From assembly GCA_022818135.1 (NCBI GenBank), contig JAFMSR010000002.1, forward strand, positions 57,723,687 through 57,787,686: DNA of 64,000 nucleotides, read 5' to 3'. Made by a program: the position numbers and the translations under genes. Under the pieces are notes generated by a model, which was not told the DNA's origin, ran no database searches, and saw nothing but the letters and a program-made list of their open reading frames with translations. This document shows, piece by piece, positions 48,150 to 59,639 of the stretch. Each line of letters starts with the position of its first letter. Positions within the stretch are counted from its first letter, which is position 1. Source of the stretch: Saxidomus purpurata (Eukaryota; Mollusca; Bivalvia; Venerida; Veneridae).

Positions 48150-48168
48150 TTTATATAGGGGTTACCCC
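48150..48168 (-). promoter_or_regulatory. TATA box and GGGGTAACCCC palindrome upstream of ABAT
   Basis: On the minus strand, TATATAAA (48157-48150) lies 78-85 bases upstream of the ABAT ATG at 48072, preceded by an 11-bp palindrome GGGGTAACCCC (48168-48158). A start site about 30 bases downstream, near 48120, would give a short leader with the MSSIRR codon as the first usable ATG. Confidence 0.45.
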
Positions 48169-48174
48169 ATATCT

Positions 48175-50390
48175 CAGTCAGCTGACCTTATTTCATACAC
48201 ATGTATCATAACTACACTTTCATCCTTATCCCAGGCCCTGTTACACTTTTAACTGATAAACTGCTCTCTATCTTTCTTATTGATTTAAAAGGCGTTTGTA
48301 TCATAGCATCTATGACAGATTATTGCTTGCTACAGAATATGTTATAAAAATGTGAAAGATCATAGGAAAAACAAATTAATTTCAAAGCTTTAGCAATATA
48401 GGAGGAGCCTACAAAATTCTATGTAGTATATAAATATAAGTCAGTAAACAATGCTTAAAAAAATAACAGCTCAAGGTTAATGTTGTTGTTTTTCTGTATT
48501 ACTGGGACGAACCAGCTGGAAGCAGTTTGGGATCGTTAAAGGGAGACAATGAATACAAAATAGTTTCAAGTAGCAAGTCGTAGTTGTGCTTCTTTTCCTT
48601 TACATTGTCCTCAAATTATAACGTTATAATAATCATTATATTAATTCAGACTATTAAGTGAAGCATTTCAAGTTTGGTGGTTGAAATGCAAGTTATGGAT
48701 TAACTTACCTACCTGTGTCAACCACAATGATCTATATTGAATAGAAATATTTAAGAAAACATTCTAATCAGTGTCAGCAAATCAAACCTCACTTTTAACT
48801 AAATAGTCATAATGCGGATGAAACCTAGTTATCTGCATAATCGTTACAATCATTTGTATTTTTATGAAATGTTATTTTAATTAGCATCACTGAATCCGTT
48901 ATCAAATATTTTACGGTAGCATTGTTATTACGATGCGCATTAATTATCAAATACTCTTCAGAGAGGCATTAATTATTACAATATTGTTAATTAAAATCTC
49001 TTAAAGATTAGATATCGATAAGCATTTTCATTAACGTGTGTCATCAATAAAAGTAACTGTGTGACCATGGTTTCTAATCTTGTATTTCGTGGAAGACTTA
49101 ATTTTTGCATACGGTTCCGAGAGCTAGTTCATGCTATGGGATCTTATGTTTTAGGCAATGTGACACTTCTATAACTAAAACAAAACCAATAATATGCAGT
49201 AGAGCATTTCTAAGCATATATATTTATATCATTTTGATATGACTTCTGACACATGTTTTTAAACAATTGTATGTCCAGGTAGAAAAATCATTTATTTATC
49301 TAAATTACTTTTTAAATCAGAGATTCATCGGACTGACTGACTAATTAGAGTCATTTATCCTCGCTACCAGCCAAAGTCATATGACCCAGCGTGGCTTATC
49401 TACAATGTACTATTATTGTGCACTTATAGTTTATAATGTGCAAGTCCACTAAAACCTTTCTAATATATGTAAACACATACACACATGATCACACATTTTG
49501 ATAAGATACACTTTACAAAACTTTTTATTAAATCATGTATGAAGAGTCACAAAACCACGGACCTACTAAAAAAATTGGTCCGTGACAAACTCTTAAAATT
49601 TAGAAACTAAACCCGCGGTAACAATATATATGACCTTCAAGATAAAAAAAAGATTTATTTCTAAGAAGTATTCTTCCTTACATAGAAAATACCTAAAATT
49701 GCATGTATTTTGTACTGAACATGACATTCAATATCATTTGCTTAAATAATAATTATTAATCTAATATACAAAATAATGGTTTAGTTCACTTGTGTTCAAT
49801 AAACTGAGGATTTGAAAAGCATACAGTGGCATTGATCATCGCCATGAAATTGTATCACACCTTGGTTTATTTGATTTGCATATCCCAAAAAGTACTGCAC
49901 ACAAGTGACACATGTACATATTGCATTGAAAATCACACAGCTGTTCAAATCAAGTTTGATAACTCGTGCATATTTTTTTACAAAATTATATCCCTTTTTT
50001 GGAAAAAAAAAATTATGCCCCCTTTTGGATTAAGAATTTCTGATTTTACCACCTGACCACTGCAAGGCCAAATTGTCAGAACACATTGAAGCAAAGTAGA
50101 CATTGCACCATATATTCATATGAACTTACTGAAGTACTTTTTAAAAAAATAAGTTAAAATCAAATTAGTATATCTTTTTCTACTTTTTTTATTATTTAAA
50201 TATGTTAGTTATATTGTGAACATTACTCAAATGATATCAGAGTTTATTTTGTGTAATTTAAAAGTGCTTTCTTTTGCTCTTCTGCCAAAGTTTTATAGCC
50301 TACTGTATTAACAATAAATTGTCTGTCTGTCTTCCTTCTTTTCTGTCATACCTCTGTCTTTCTTTCCAACACAATACCTATTATTACAGT
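48175..50390. other. ABAT upstream region, no gene recognised
   Basis: AT-rich and without coding signal. A small hairpin CACGGACC ... GGTCCGTG with an A-rich loop lies near 49556-49588. The open frame at 49826-50056 has no family match. Confidence 0.45.
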
Positions 50391-50711
50391 CGTGCATTTG
50401 TACGATTGTAGAATTTGTTCAATTGTAATATTTTACAATCGTAAATTTTTGCAACTGAAGATCATAATGGAAGTAGTAATATAATAAAACGATTGAATTA
50501 ATTACAATAGTAACAAGAGCTGTCCATAAGACAACTGACTATTGTGGTTTTGCTAATAAAACAAAACTTTTATCAGTATAATAGCAAAACAAAATTCTGC
50601 TAACTATTAAGTATAAACTAGGAAAGTTGAATCATAAAAAAAGTCAAAATCTATAACTATTGATTTAATTTTTAGGAAATTAATTGTTTGATACAAAATT
50701 TACCCTGAACA

Positions 50712-51838
50712 CTATTGCAAGGTTTGATATAACTACCATAAGTGGTTACGTGATATGTGCATGATAGTACCTTGCATGCAAAAAGTTTACCAAATTTTCA
50801 AAGTCAAACAAGGGCCATAATTTGCACTAAATTTAAACAAGAGTTATCTGTCTTGACTGTGTGACACCTCTTAAGACATTAAAAAAGTTTCAAGTCAATA
50901 TCATAAGTGGTTACTGAGATATGTGCATGATAGTACCTACAGGCAAAACTTTAAATCAAAATTTTCAAAGTCAAACAAGGGCCACAATTAGTACTAAATT
51001 TATACAAGAGTTATCGACTTGACTGTGTGACACCCCTAAGACATTAACGCAAGTCGATATCATAAGTCAATAGGAAAGGGTTACTGAGATATGTGCATGA
51101 TAGTACCTAGCAGGCAAAACTTTAACCAAATATTCAAAAAGTCAAACAAGGGCCATAATTTGTACTAAATGTTTTCAAGAGTTATCTGCCTTGATTGTAT
51201 GACACCCTAAAGACATGAACAAAGTTTCAAGTCAATATCATAAGTGGTTACTGAGATATGTGCATGATAGTACCTAGCAGGCAAAACTTTTCAAACCAAA
51301 TTTTCAAAGTCAAAACAAGGGCCATAATTTGTACTAAATTTTTCAAAAAGTTATCTGCCTTGATTGTACGACCCCCCTAAAGACATGAACAAAGTTTCAA
51401 GTCAATATCATAAGTGGGTTACTGAGATATGTGCAATTTTTTGTAAGGACCCAACAGGCAAAACTTTAACCAAATTTTCAAAGTCAAACAAGGGCCATAA
51501 TTTGTACTAAATGTTTTCAAGAGTTATCGCCTTGATTGTATGACACCCCTAAAGACATGAACAAAGTTTCAAGTCAATATCATAAGTGGTTACTGAGATA
51601 TGTGCATGGTGGGGGGGGCAATTGTCTAGCAGGCAAAACTTTAAGGGGGTTTTAAAAGTCAAACAAGGGCCATAATTGTACTAAATGTCTTCAAGAGTTA
51701 TCTGCCTTGATTGTTTGTTGGGGGGATGACACCCTAAAGACATGAAAAAAGTTTCAAGTCAATATCATAGTGGTAACTGAGATATGTGCATGATAGTATT
51801 TAGCAGGCAAAACTTTAAACCAAAGGGGGGGGGGGGGG
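50712..51838 (+). repeat. tandem repeat, unit about 165 bp, about 7 copies
   Basis: Units contain AGTTATCTGCCTTGATTGTA, GACACCCCTAAAGACATGAAC, AAGTTTCAAGTCAATATCAT, AAGTGGTTACTGAGATATGT, GCATGATAGTACCTAGCAGG, and AAGTCAAACAAGGGCCATAA. The array belongs to a larger repeat that opens with AACAAGAGCTGTCCATAAGAC at about 50513. The last two units carry G-runs that replace expected bases. Confidence 0.88.
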
Positions 51839-52110
51839 GCAAAAGACAACGGGGGGGGGCGGGGGCCCCGCGGGGGGCGCGCCCAAGTGACTCCTTTGTA
51901 ATAGCTCTCCATATTCTCCGAATAGTCGAGCTAAAAAGGCAGTCGTAATTTAATTTTTCAGATTACGACTATCGTCTCATTTGCAAATTGCGTGTTTTTT
52001 TTTAATCGTATTTTGGTTTTACGGTCGTAACTCCCTCTATATTCCCATATAAGAGTGTTGTCGTAATTCTAGTTTTACGTCTGTTCAAATTACAATTATT
52101 CTACGATGGT
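51839..52110. other. end of the repeat block with G/C-run sequence and TCGTAA words
   Basis: A compact G/C-only stretch at about 51824-51885 is unlike anything else in the window. After it come several CAGTCGTAAT / ACGGTCGTAACT / GTCGTAATTCTAG words that echo AGTCGTGCATTTGTACGATTG near 50390, possibly terminal parts of one larger element spanning 50390-52110. No coding sequence is seen. Confidence 0.35.
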
Positions 52111-52489
52111 GAAATTTTGTACAGGAGGTTAAAGCATTTATATAGAAAAGCTGTCTGAATTCAGGGGATCCACATCTATGTTCATAGCAAGCAAATTCAA
52201 TCAGTGAATTTATATCACCTACCAAAGCAAACTACTGAAAAAGAACAAGTGGAAAGTGTATTGGTTTGTCTGTTTTAGAAAAAAGCATTTCAGAATTTCA
52301 CCACCCCATGGGGGCCTCATCAGGGGATAATTTTTTTCTTCAATTACAGTCATAAAAAACTTAATAGTTCATAAACAGAACATAAAGAAGTTTAATCAAA
52401 TCAGTACCTGAAATCGGCGCTGGATAATAGGACTTACTTTGTAACAAAACTGATAGATATGTATTAGTAAAAGAGATATTTCTGGGTCT

Positions 52490-52740
52490 GGTGACCAGGC
52501 TAGGAACGTCCCTGCCAAGTTTCATCCACATGGGTCCAGTGATTTCCGAGAATATGTCGTTTGAAGGAAAATGTGTGGGGGGGGGGTGTGTTTTTTTGGG
52601 GAGGCCCTGGGGGGGGGGTTCCCCATTTTTCCCCCTGGCATTTTGTGCCAGTTGAGCGAATTAAAGAAGCATTTTTAGTATCTGACCACATCCCCAATTA
52701 TATGGGGACAGGGTTGGGGCACTTGGTGTATAGATGAGTG
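52490..52740. repeat. fragment of the AGAGGGCC-type bivalve repeat (3' part)
   Basis: It contains GGAACGTCCCTGCCAAGTTT, GTCGTTTGAAGGAAAATGTG and GGCATTTTGTGCCAGTTGAGC, all matching the 3' parts of the copies at 53208-54062 and 55905-56520. The middle is interrupted by G-runs and T-runs that may be miscalled. Confidence 0.6.
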
Positions 52741-53207
52741 ATCATTAAATTATTTTAGCCAATTTGGTCTTATATACCAACGGCTAAACTGGCTATTTGT
52801 ATTTTTGTTCCTGTATCATATATAGTACTTCAACAATTACTGGCCATGTCTTTTGAGGTCAGAGTGTCTCTTTTTAAACATTTATAAGTCAACAAGATAA
52901 TACTAAACAAATTTTGCTTATTTTATTAGTATACATGTATTCAATAAAAGTGCTATTATGATAAATAACATTAAACTTTACAGATAAATATGTGTAAGCA
53001 TTAAGAAGAAAAAACAAATCTGAGATAAAACATGGAGCCAACACAAAACAACAAATTCACAGCAAAAAATGTAAATACTGAACGACTGTAAGCTTTAAGA
53101 GATTGGTCCCAGAAATGGCTTCAATATATGTGCATAAATACAAGTATACAAGTCATGTGCCAAGTAGACATTTCAACAAACTATATTATGCTAGGTAGGT
53201 GTACTAC

Positions 53208-54062
53208 AACAAGAGGGCCAAGATGGCCCTATATCGCTCCCATGTATATTAACTGCCAACCATACAAAGGGTCATAATTTAACATAATTCGTAGAGGTCC
53301 ACTACACAATGCTTAGTAACATTCCAAATATCTAAGCTCTGCCTGTGGGCCTTGAGTTTTCCCTATATAAGTCTATGGGAAATCAAGTGCCCCCCCCCCA
53401 CCCCCCACTCTGGGAAGGGTTAATTTTGACCAGGGGGTCATGATTTGAACAATCATGGTAAAGGTCCACAAGGCAATGCTAAATATCTAAGTTCTAGACC
53501 TTGTGGTTTCAGAGAAGAAGACTTTAAAAGTTTTTCCTATGTAAAATCAACTGACCTCCTGGGCTGGGTCAGTATGACCCAGGGGTCATGATTTGAACAA
53601 ACTTAGTAGAGGTCAACTAGGCAATATGCTACATGCCAAATATCTAAGCTCTAGGCCTTGTGGTTTCAGAAAAGAAGAGTTTTTTTCTATATAAGCCTAT
53701 GTAAAACTAAGTGACCCCCCTGGGCTAGGTCAATTTTGACCCTGGGGTCATAGTTTGAACAATCTTGGTAGAGGTCCACTAGACTATGGTACATGCCAAA
53801 ACTTCAAGCTCTAGGCCTTGTGGTTTCAGAGACAAGATTTTTAAAGTTTTTCTCTCTTTTTTTGCCGTAACAACCAGAGTTCTTCATGGAATAGAATTCT
53901 TTGAACAGTTTTGGTAGAGCTTCATGCAAGGAACATTCCTGCATAGTTTCATCAACATTGGCCCACTGGTTTCAGAGGAGAGGTCATTTGAATCAAAATG
54001 TTGACAAACTGACAATCATCCATTAGAAAAGCTCATCCTGGCAAAGCCAGTTGAGCTTATAA
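53208..54062. repeat. AGAGGGCC-type bivalve repeat
   Basis: It opens ACAAGAGGGCCAAGATGGCC and contains internal subrepeats of about 180 bp (GGGGTCATGATTTGAACAA ... AGAGGTCCACTAGGCAATG ... CTAAGCTCTAGGCCTTGTGG). It ends CTCATCCTGGCAAAGCCAGTTGAGC. No coding sequence is seen. The same family occurs at 52490-52740, 55905-56520 and 57540-57860. Confidence 0.75.
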
Positions 54063-54108
54063 AAAGGAAAGGGTCATCATGGTCCTTAGTTGCTCTCCTG
54101 AATTGATA

Positions 54109-54960
54109 CAGTTCAGCAACTGTGAAAACATCAATACCGCGAAAACTTCGTTAACTCGAGGACCGTCGTCCGCAATGCCTAAGTTTAACCAGAATTTACT
54201 ATCAATAACTCGAGCATCGATAACTGAGAACCCGGATAACCGAGGAACACATGTGTCCCGCCAGGTAGATTTCTCTAAATTACCTGCGGCAACTCGAGGT
54301 CATTGATTACAGATTTTCCACCTGTGGTCTTGTTATTTTGACACGTCATGGGAAAAACTAATGTTAATGATTGTTCTCGTAATTATTGATTAATGACCGT
54401 CCACGGCTAAAGTGAATAAAATGTTATTTGCACATTTAAAGCTTAAACATGGTAATTACAACCACTTGTTATTTTTATTGAATAAGAAGAAAATAAAGAA
54501 AATTATGTTTGCGATTTTTTAATTACGAGAACTTAATGATGAGATGAAAATTTTGAGTCTGAGTAGACTTTTGATGATAAAGCTTGAGAGAAAATCCCAA
54601 ACTGCATATTCTTATAGAATTATAGAAATAAACATGAATAGATTATAGAAATAAACATCTATCGAATGACCCGGTCTCAGGGGGATAGCTAGATCGGACA
54701 AGCAGAAAACCAAAACAGGAACGAAACGCAAGTTGGAGACGGAAACCATTGAGTTTAAGTAAAATGCCGTCCCCATGGAAGTTAAAGGGTCATGACTGAA
54801 AAAATGTGCATTTTCTTTGTTTCAAAGCTGTTTCATAGCTATATCTTTTGCCTCTGCAGAAAAACTTGTAAAATTTCCATGGTTCGGATAACTCGAGAAC
54901 CCGGATAACTCGAGCATATTACTCGTCCCCTTGCGACCTCGAGTTATCGAGGTTTTACTG
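54109..54960. mobile_element. pogo-like non-autonomous TIR element
   Basis: The ends are imperfect inverted repeats: CAGTTCAGCAACTGTGAAAA ... CGTTAACTCGAGGACC on the left, and GACCTCGAGTTATCGAGGTT ... TTACTG on the right. Subterminal AACTCGAG/CGGATAAC words occur on both sides. TA flanks both ends (54107-54108 and 54961-54962), the usual target for pogo/Tigger and Tc1-mariner elements. No transposase is present; the open frame at 54079-54306 is not a recognisable protein. Confidence 0.75.
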
Positions 54961-55904
54961 TATTTGCAGGGCATTAATTTTGTGAATTTTGTGGGCAAGG
55001 CAAGTTCTCCATGAAAAATGTTATTTTTCAGGTCGTTTAGACATACATACCCAGGTATATAAAATCAACAAAATGATTTTTCAACAAACCTGCAAATTTA
55101 TCTGAAAACAACAAACCCTAATGTCTACAATACAAATCACAGAAGTAACTTTTAAAACATAGAATTTTCCTCTTTGTTCTGTAGTTTTTGACAGGTTTAA
55201 CATTGGCCAACCCTTGCAACATATTTCACCCAGGGTGTTTATATTTCGCAACTGAATACTTTAAGACCAGGTTTGATAGAAAACAACTGAAGAATATGGC
55301 TGTTGTCAAGTTGCTAGCTTTCTCAACTTTGACAACACTTTACCCAGAAATAAAACAGCCCCTGTGTTTTCAAGAATGAAATTTGATGATTCGATCATAC
55401 GCCACAGTGTTCAATTTGTTGAGCAAATACTACTGGTTTCATTACTGATTATGTTCTTTAATCACTTGAAGAAAATTGCAACATTTAACAACAAAAAAAT
55501 AAAAAAAATATGGTGACATAGGAATGAAGTGCCAGGACTGTGAACGAACACACACATGAACCATTTTAAATAGAGAAATCTAAATGAATTAAAACTAATA
55601 CGACTGTTTCCATTGAGATATGCAAACAAAACAGTGGATTCATAGAGACAGTTTCAAACCAAAACAAACAGGTAAATTTCTATTAATGTAGGCAAATTCA
55701 TATAAAAATGCAAAGCAGCAATCTATTTACAATGATAAGCAACAGACCAAACTATGGATTCAAATGATGAATTACAAATTATGGTTACATTTTTTCATTC
55801 TGTTTGAGGAACTATTGCTTTTTTTATTACATGTATTGAAAATGAACCCACTTCATTTTTTTTTGAAAAATATAAATGATATGCAAACAAATGGCTAACT
55901 AATA

Positions 55905-56520
55905 ATAACAAGAGGGCCATGATGGCCCTATATTGCTCACCTGAGTACAGGTCCACCTGCCTGGTGGATGTGGTCAATTTGACCCAAGAGGCATGATTTG
56001 AAAAAAGTAGGTGGGAGACCACTAGATAATGTTACATACCAAATGGGTTTTCCTATATGTCTTTGTTAAACAAGTGACCCCTGGGCAGAGGCCAATATTT
56101 ACCCCAGGGACATAATTTGAACAAACTTAGACAAGGTCTACTAGGCAATGATACTTGCTAAATACCTAAGCTCTAGGGTAATATTTTGGAGAATCTTGGC
56201 AGAGGTCCACTAGGTTATGCAACATGCTAAATATCTAAGCTCTAGGCCTTTCTGTTCTTGAGAAGATTTTTAAAGTTTTTCCTTTCTGTTGCCATAGCAA
56301 CCAGAGTTCTGCACGGAATGGAATTATTTGAACAACAATGAAAGGGCTTCATGCAAGGAACATCCCTGCCAAGTTATATTATCATTGGCCAATTGGTTTC
56401 AGAGGAGATGTCTTTTGAAGGAAAATGTTAACAGACGTACAGCATACGCTGTATGGCAGACAGAATGCATTCCTAATAGCTCACTCTGGCACTTTGTGCC
56501 AGATGAGCTAACAAGTAAGA
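55905..56520. repeat. AGAGGGCC-type bivalve repeat with X-box
   Basis: It opens ACAAGAGGGCCATGATGGCC and ends GCTCACTCTGGCACTTTGTG ... GATGAGC. An RFX X-box palindrome GTTGCCATAGCAAC lies at 56288-56301. No genuine coding sequence. Confidence 0.75.
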
Positions 56521-57540
56521 GCAAATTAATACAGATCATATTGCACAAAAAATTTCCACAAAATTGCACACAAATAGACCAATAAATATTCAAATTAACA
56601 GACCAAATGAACAGCATAAAAAGATAACTGGAAAATTGTAATTGGTTGAACTGAATTTATGTAATAACAGTAGTTAAATGCTGTAGTTATAACAGCATTT
56701 GAACAATCAATTCATTAGGTGATTTAGCAAAATACAAGGAAGACACAGAAAACCGGGGTTTGGGTTGTTTAGGCGTGTTCTGTGCTAAAATATTTTGTCA
56801 GTCATCACTATAGATACTCAAGATAAAATAAGGAAATGTTCAAAAGACCGGCCTGTTAGACTTTTGGTATTTTCAGTACAAACCTTGATTTTGTTTCATT
56901 ATTGCTTAATGTCGATTTTATCACATCTTTTCCAGTATGATAAAAGTCTGTCTGAGATTCATAGCTTCTGACAAGAGTACTGGGTTCAGATCGAAATATC
57001 TGTATTTCAATCTGAACCATTTGTTTCATGATAGAAACTATTTCTTGCATACTGTCGTGCACTTTAAAGTAGATTTCTAAATGCAAGCTTATCGAAACGA
57101 TGTATCACTGTATAAAAAAGAAATGCTATTCAGACGTTGTGTTTGGGAAAGTGAAGTCACAATGTTTATAACGTTACGTGACATGTAATTAACAAGAGTC
57201 ATCTGGCACAGATCAGGTGCCCCACTGACTTTTCTCGCATGGGTAAGATCACTGGAACACCGGAAATGCAAATCCGATATGAAAGAAAAATTGGCCTGTT
57301 CACTTATACATGTATGTTGCGAGAGTTATGTTACTTTTATCACAGAAAATGCACTGGAATGTCTACAAAATAAAATTTATAAAAAAAAAGACATAATGGA
57401 AATAGGACAAAATAATTGTAAGGCTTCACAAAAAATATGTAACATTGCAAAACTGTTCATGATAGTCAAAATAAAACATAATATAAACATATTTTTGTTT
57501 TCTTGGGTATCGCAGTTGTAAAACAAAGCATGCTATACAT
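56521..57540. other. no gene recognised
   Basis: AT-rich sequence between repeat copies. Open frames on both strands are short, overlap each other and lack family resemblance. TCATCTGGCACAGATCAGGTG near 57199 is similar to repeat ends. Confidence 0.4.
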
Positions 57541-57860
57541 CAACAATCTGAGCTCTCGATTTTTTAACAAGAAGATGTTTTAAAGTATTTCCTTATAGTG
57601 TAGGTTTTACTATGTATTTCCACACCAGGGGCATGATTTGAAAAATCTTGTTAGCGGGTTCACTTCTTGGAGAAAATGGTTTTTAAAAAAGTTTTTCTAT
57701 TTGTTGCCATAGCAACCAGAATTCTGTATAGAATGGAGTTTTTTGAACAAATGTGTAAGAATTTCATGCAAGCAACATCCCTGCCAAGTGTCAGTAGAGG
57801 AGATGGCATTTTACACCTGTTTTGGGTGCCAGGTGCGAGCACACAAAGAGACATTTTGAA
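57540..57860. repeat. decayed AGAGGGCC-type repeat fragment with X-box
   Basis: It shares GGGGCATGATTTGAAAAATC, GTTGCCATAGCAACCAGAAT (X-box at 57703-57716) and AACATCCCTGCCAAGTGTCA with the copy at 55905-56520. The palindromic X-box is kept exactly while the surroundings have diverged. Confidence 0.65.
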
Positions 57861-59639
57861 CTTTGTACCTTTTCAGTAGATTGGTTGTCAAGATCCAAGT
57901 GAGAATCAAAACCGAATTTTGCAAACAAGAAAATGCAAGAGTAGAAAATGATACCTTGTTTGCAGTCAGTACAAATGATAAAAATATAACTAAATCTCAA
58001 TGTAGCAGTTTCCAAACAATAGTGTTAAGTGTTAAAGGGCATGTTTTGAGCAAGATAGAGTGTATAAAATATAGTCTTTTCAAAAATCTTTAAGTGACAC
58101 TTAGTAGAACTGCAAAAATAAAGTACATGATTATTCTGAGTAAGTTCTCAGAATAATGAGGAAATCTTACTAATCTAATGAAGTATTTGTAACTTTTGAC
58201 TGATTTCCAAAACATTTATGTGATATATATTATGCCGATATTAAAAAACATGATGACAGTGTAGCAGTTATTACGTGCAGTTACACAACAAGTTACACAA
58301 CAATAGTTTGAACCTTAAATGTGCAAACAACATTAAATAACATAGATATATTTGCATTATATGCCACACATAAATATATATACATGTACAATGCTCGATT
58401 AATATATTTGACTAGGCTACCCTTGCAGATTACCAGTTAAGAAAAAAAGCAAAAAACACAGCAATGTTTGACGCTAAATAGATTCATTTTACTGTAAATA
58501 TTGACTAATATTCAAGATGATTTCATTTTCTTGAATTTCCTACTTCGCAAATTTAAATACCTTGCAAAAGATAAATTTAAAATAGGTTTACAATTAAAAA
58601 TTTGCAAAATAAGTCCGTCTGCTCACAAATTACTAAATCTTTTTTACACAAAATTTACCCAGTTTACAGATACATCACTTGTCTTATTCAGACATTGCAG
58701 AAAAAACTCCAAATATGGTATTATGCAGATTCCATACACTGGTACAAACAATGGCTGGCATTGGAAACACCTGTATCGTAAGTTCATGTAATGCCAATGA
58801 ATTCTACAGGTATGACCATGAAGCGGGATCCATCCCTACTTTGTTGTCTGCCCATAATAATGTTAAAGTGGAGGCAACAGCTACTTATGTTTCTTTCAAT
58901 CTGTGAAAACCCATGACAGGGTTACACTTCTCATAAAATACCCAAACTACGGGCATTATTGCTCCGTCCACAACAAAATTATATTGCACAAATTCAGACC
59001 AGGGATACATTTTCAGAAACAGCCATTTTGATCTAGTTACACCCTTACGTTCTGACCATGTTACACTGAAGCAAAATGTTTACACTGCCCTTTCACAACG
59101 TACCACAATAAACACATGGTCTCATATGAAATCGATTGACCTAATTTCATTTGCAGTGTTAAGACACCACAAATCATAAATCTTAAACACCACACAAAAT
59201 TAGCTATGCATAATTTTGACCTTACCCAGTTTTTTGCCATTGTGACACACATTATATTCTAAAAATAGGATATTGCAAAGTCTTTGTGCTAACATAGCAA
59301 TTGTAACACCAGTAGATATGTAAAATCGTTACATCATCCAAATTTCAACGCCACTGAAAGATCTGTCACTTAAATTCTATATATATTATATCTATTTTCA
59401 GTAAAGAAAAAAACTTTCAAATAGCAGAAAGGCAAAATCCATCTTTCAAAAATAACTGATCAAACATGACACCTATCGGGCAAAGCATGACACTGTTTCT
59501 CACCTCCTCCTTAAGTTGTCAGTAACATTCTAAATTCACAGTTACGTACAATGTACTGTGCACTATTCCAGTTACCCTTTAGGTCTGTTCCGAGTCCACT
59601 ACATTTCATATTTCTTCAAATGTTTGTATGAAAAATACA
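57861..59639. other. no gene recognised; 3' flank and possible 3' UTR of the Munc13-like gene
   Basis: The minus-strand gene at 59640-64000 should have its 3' UTR in the upper part of this stretch, but I cannot place a poly-A site with confidence. A dispersed repeat with CAGTTTACAG / AAAATTTACCCAG words lies near 58490-58680, similar to 61590-61800. No coding sequence is recognised. Confidence 0.4.
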
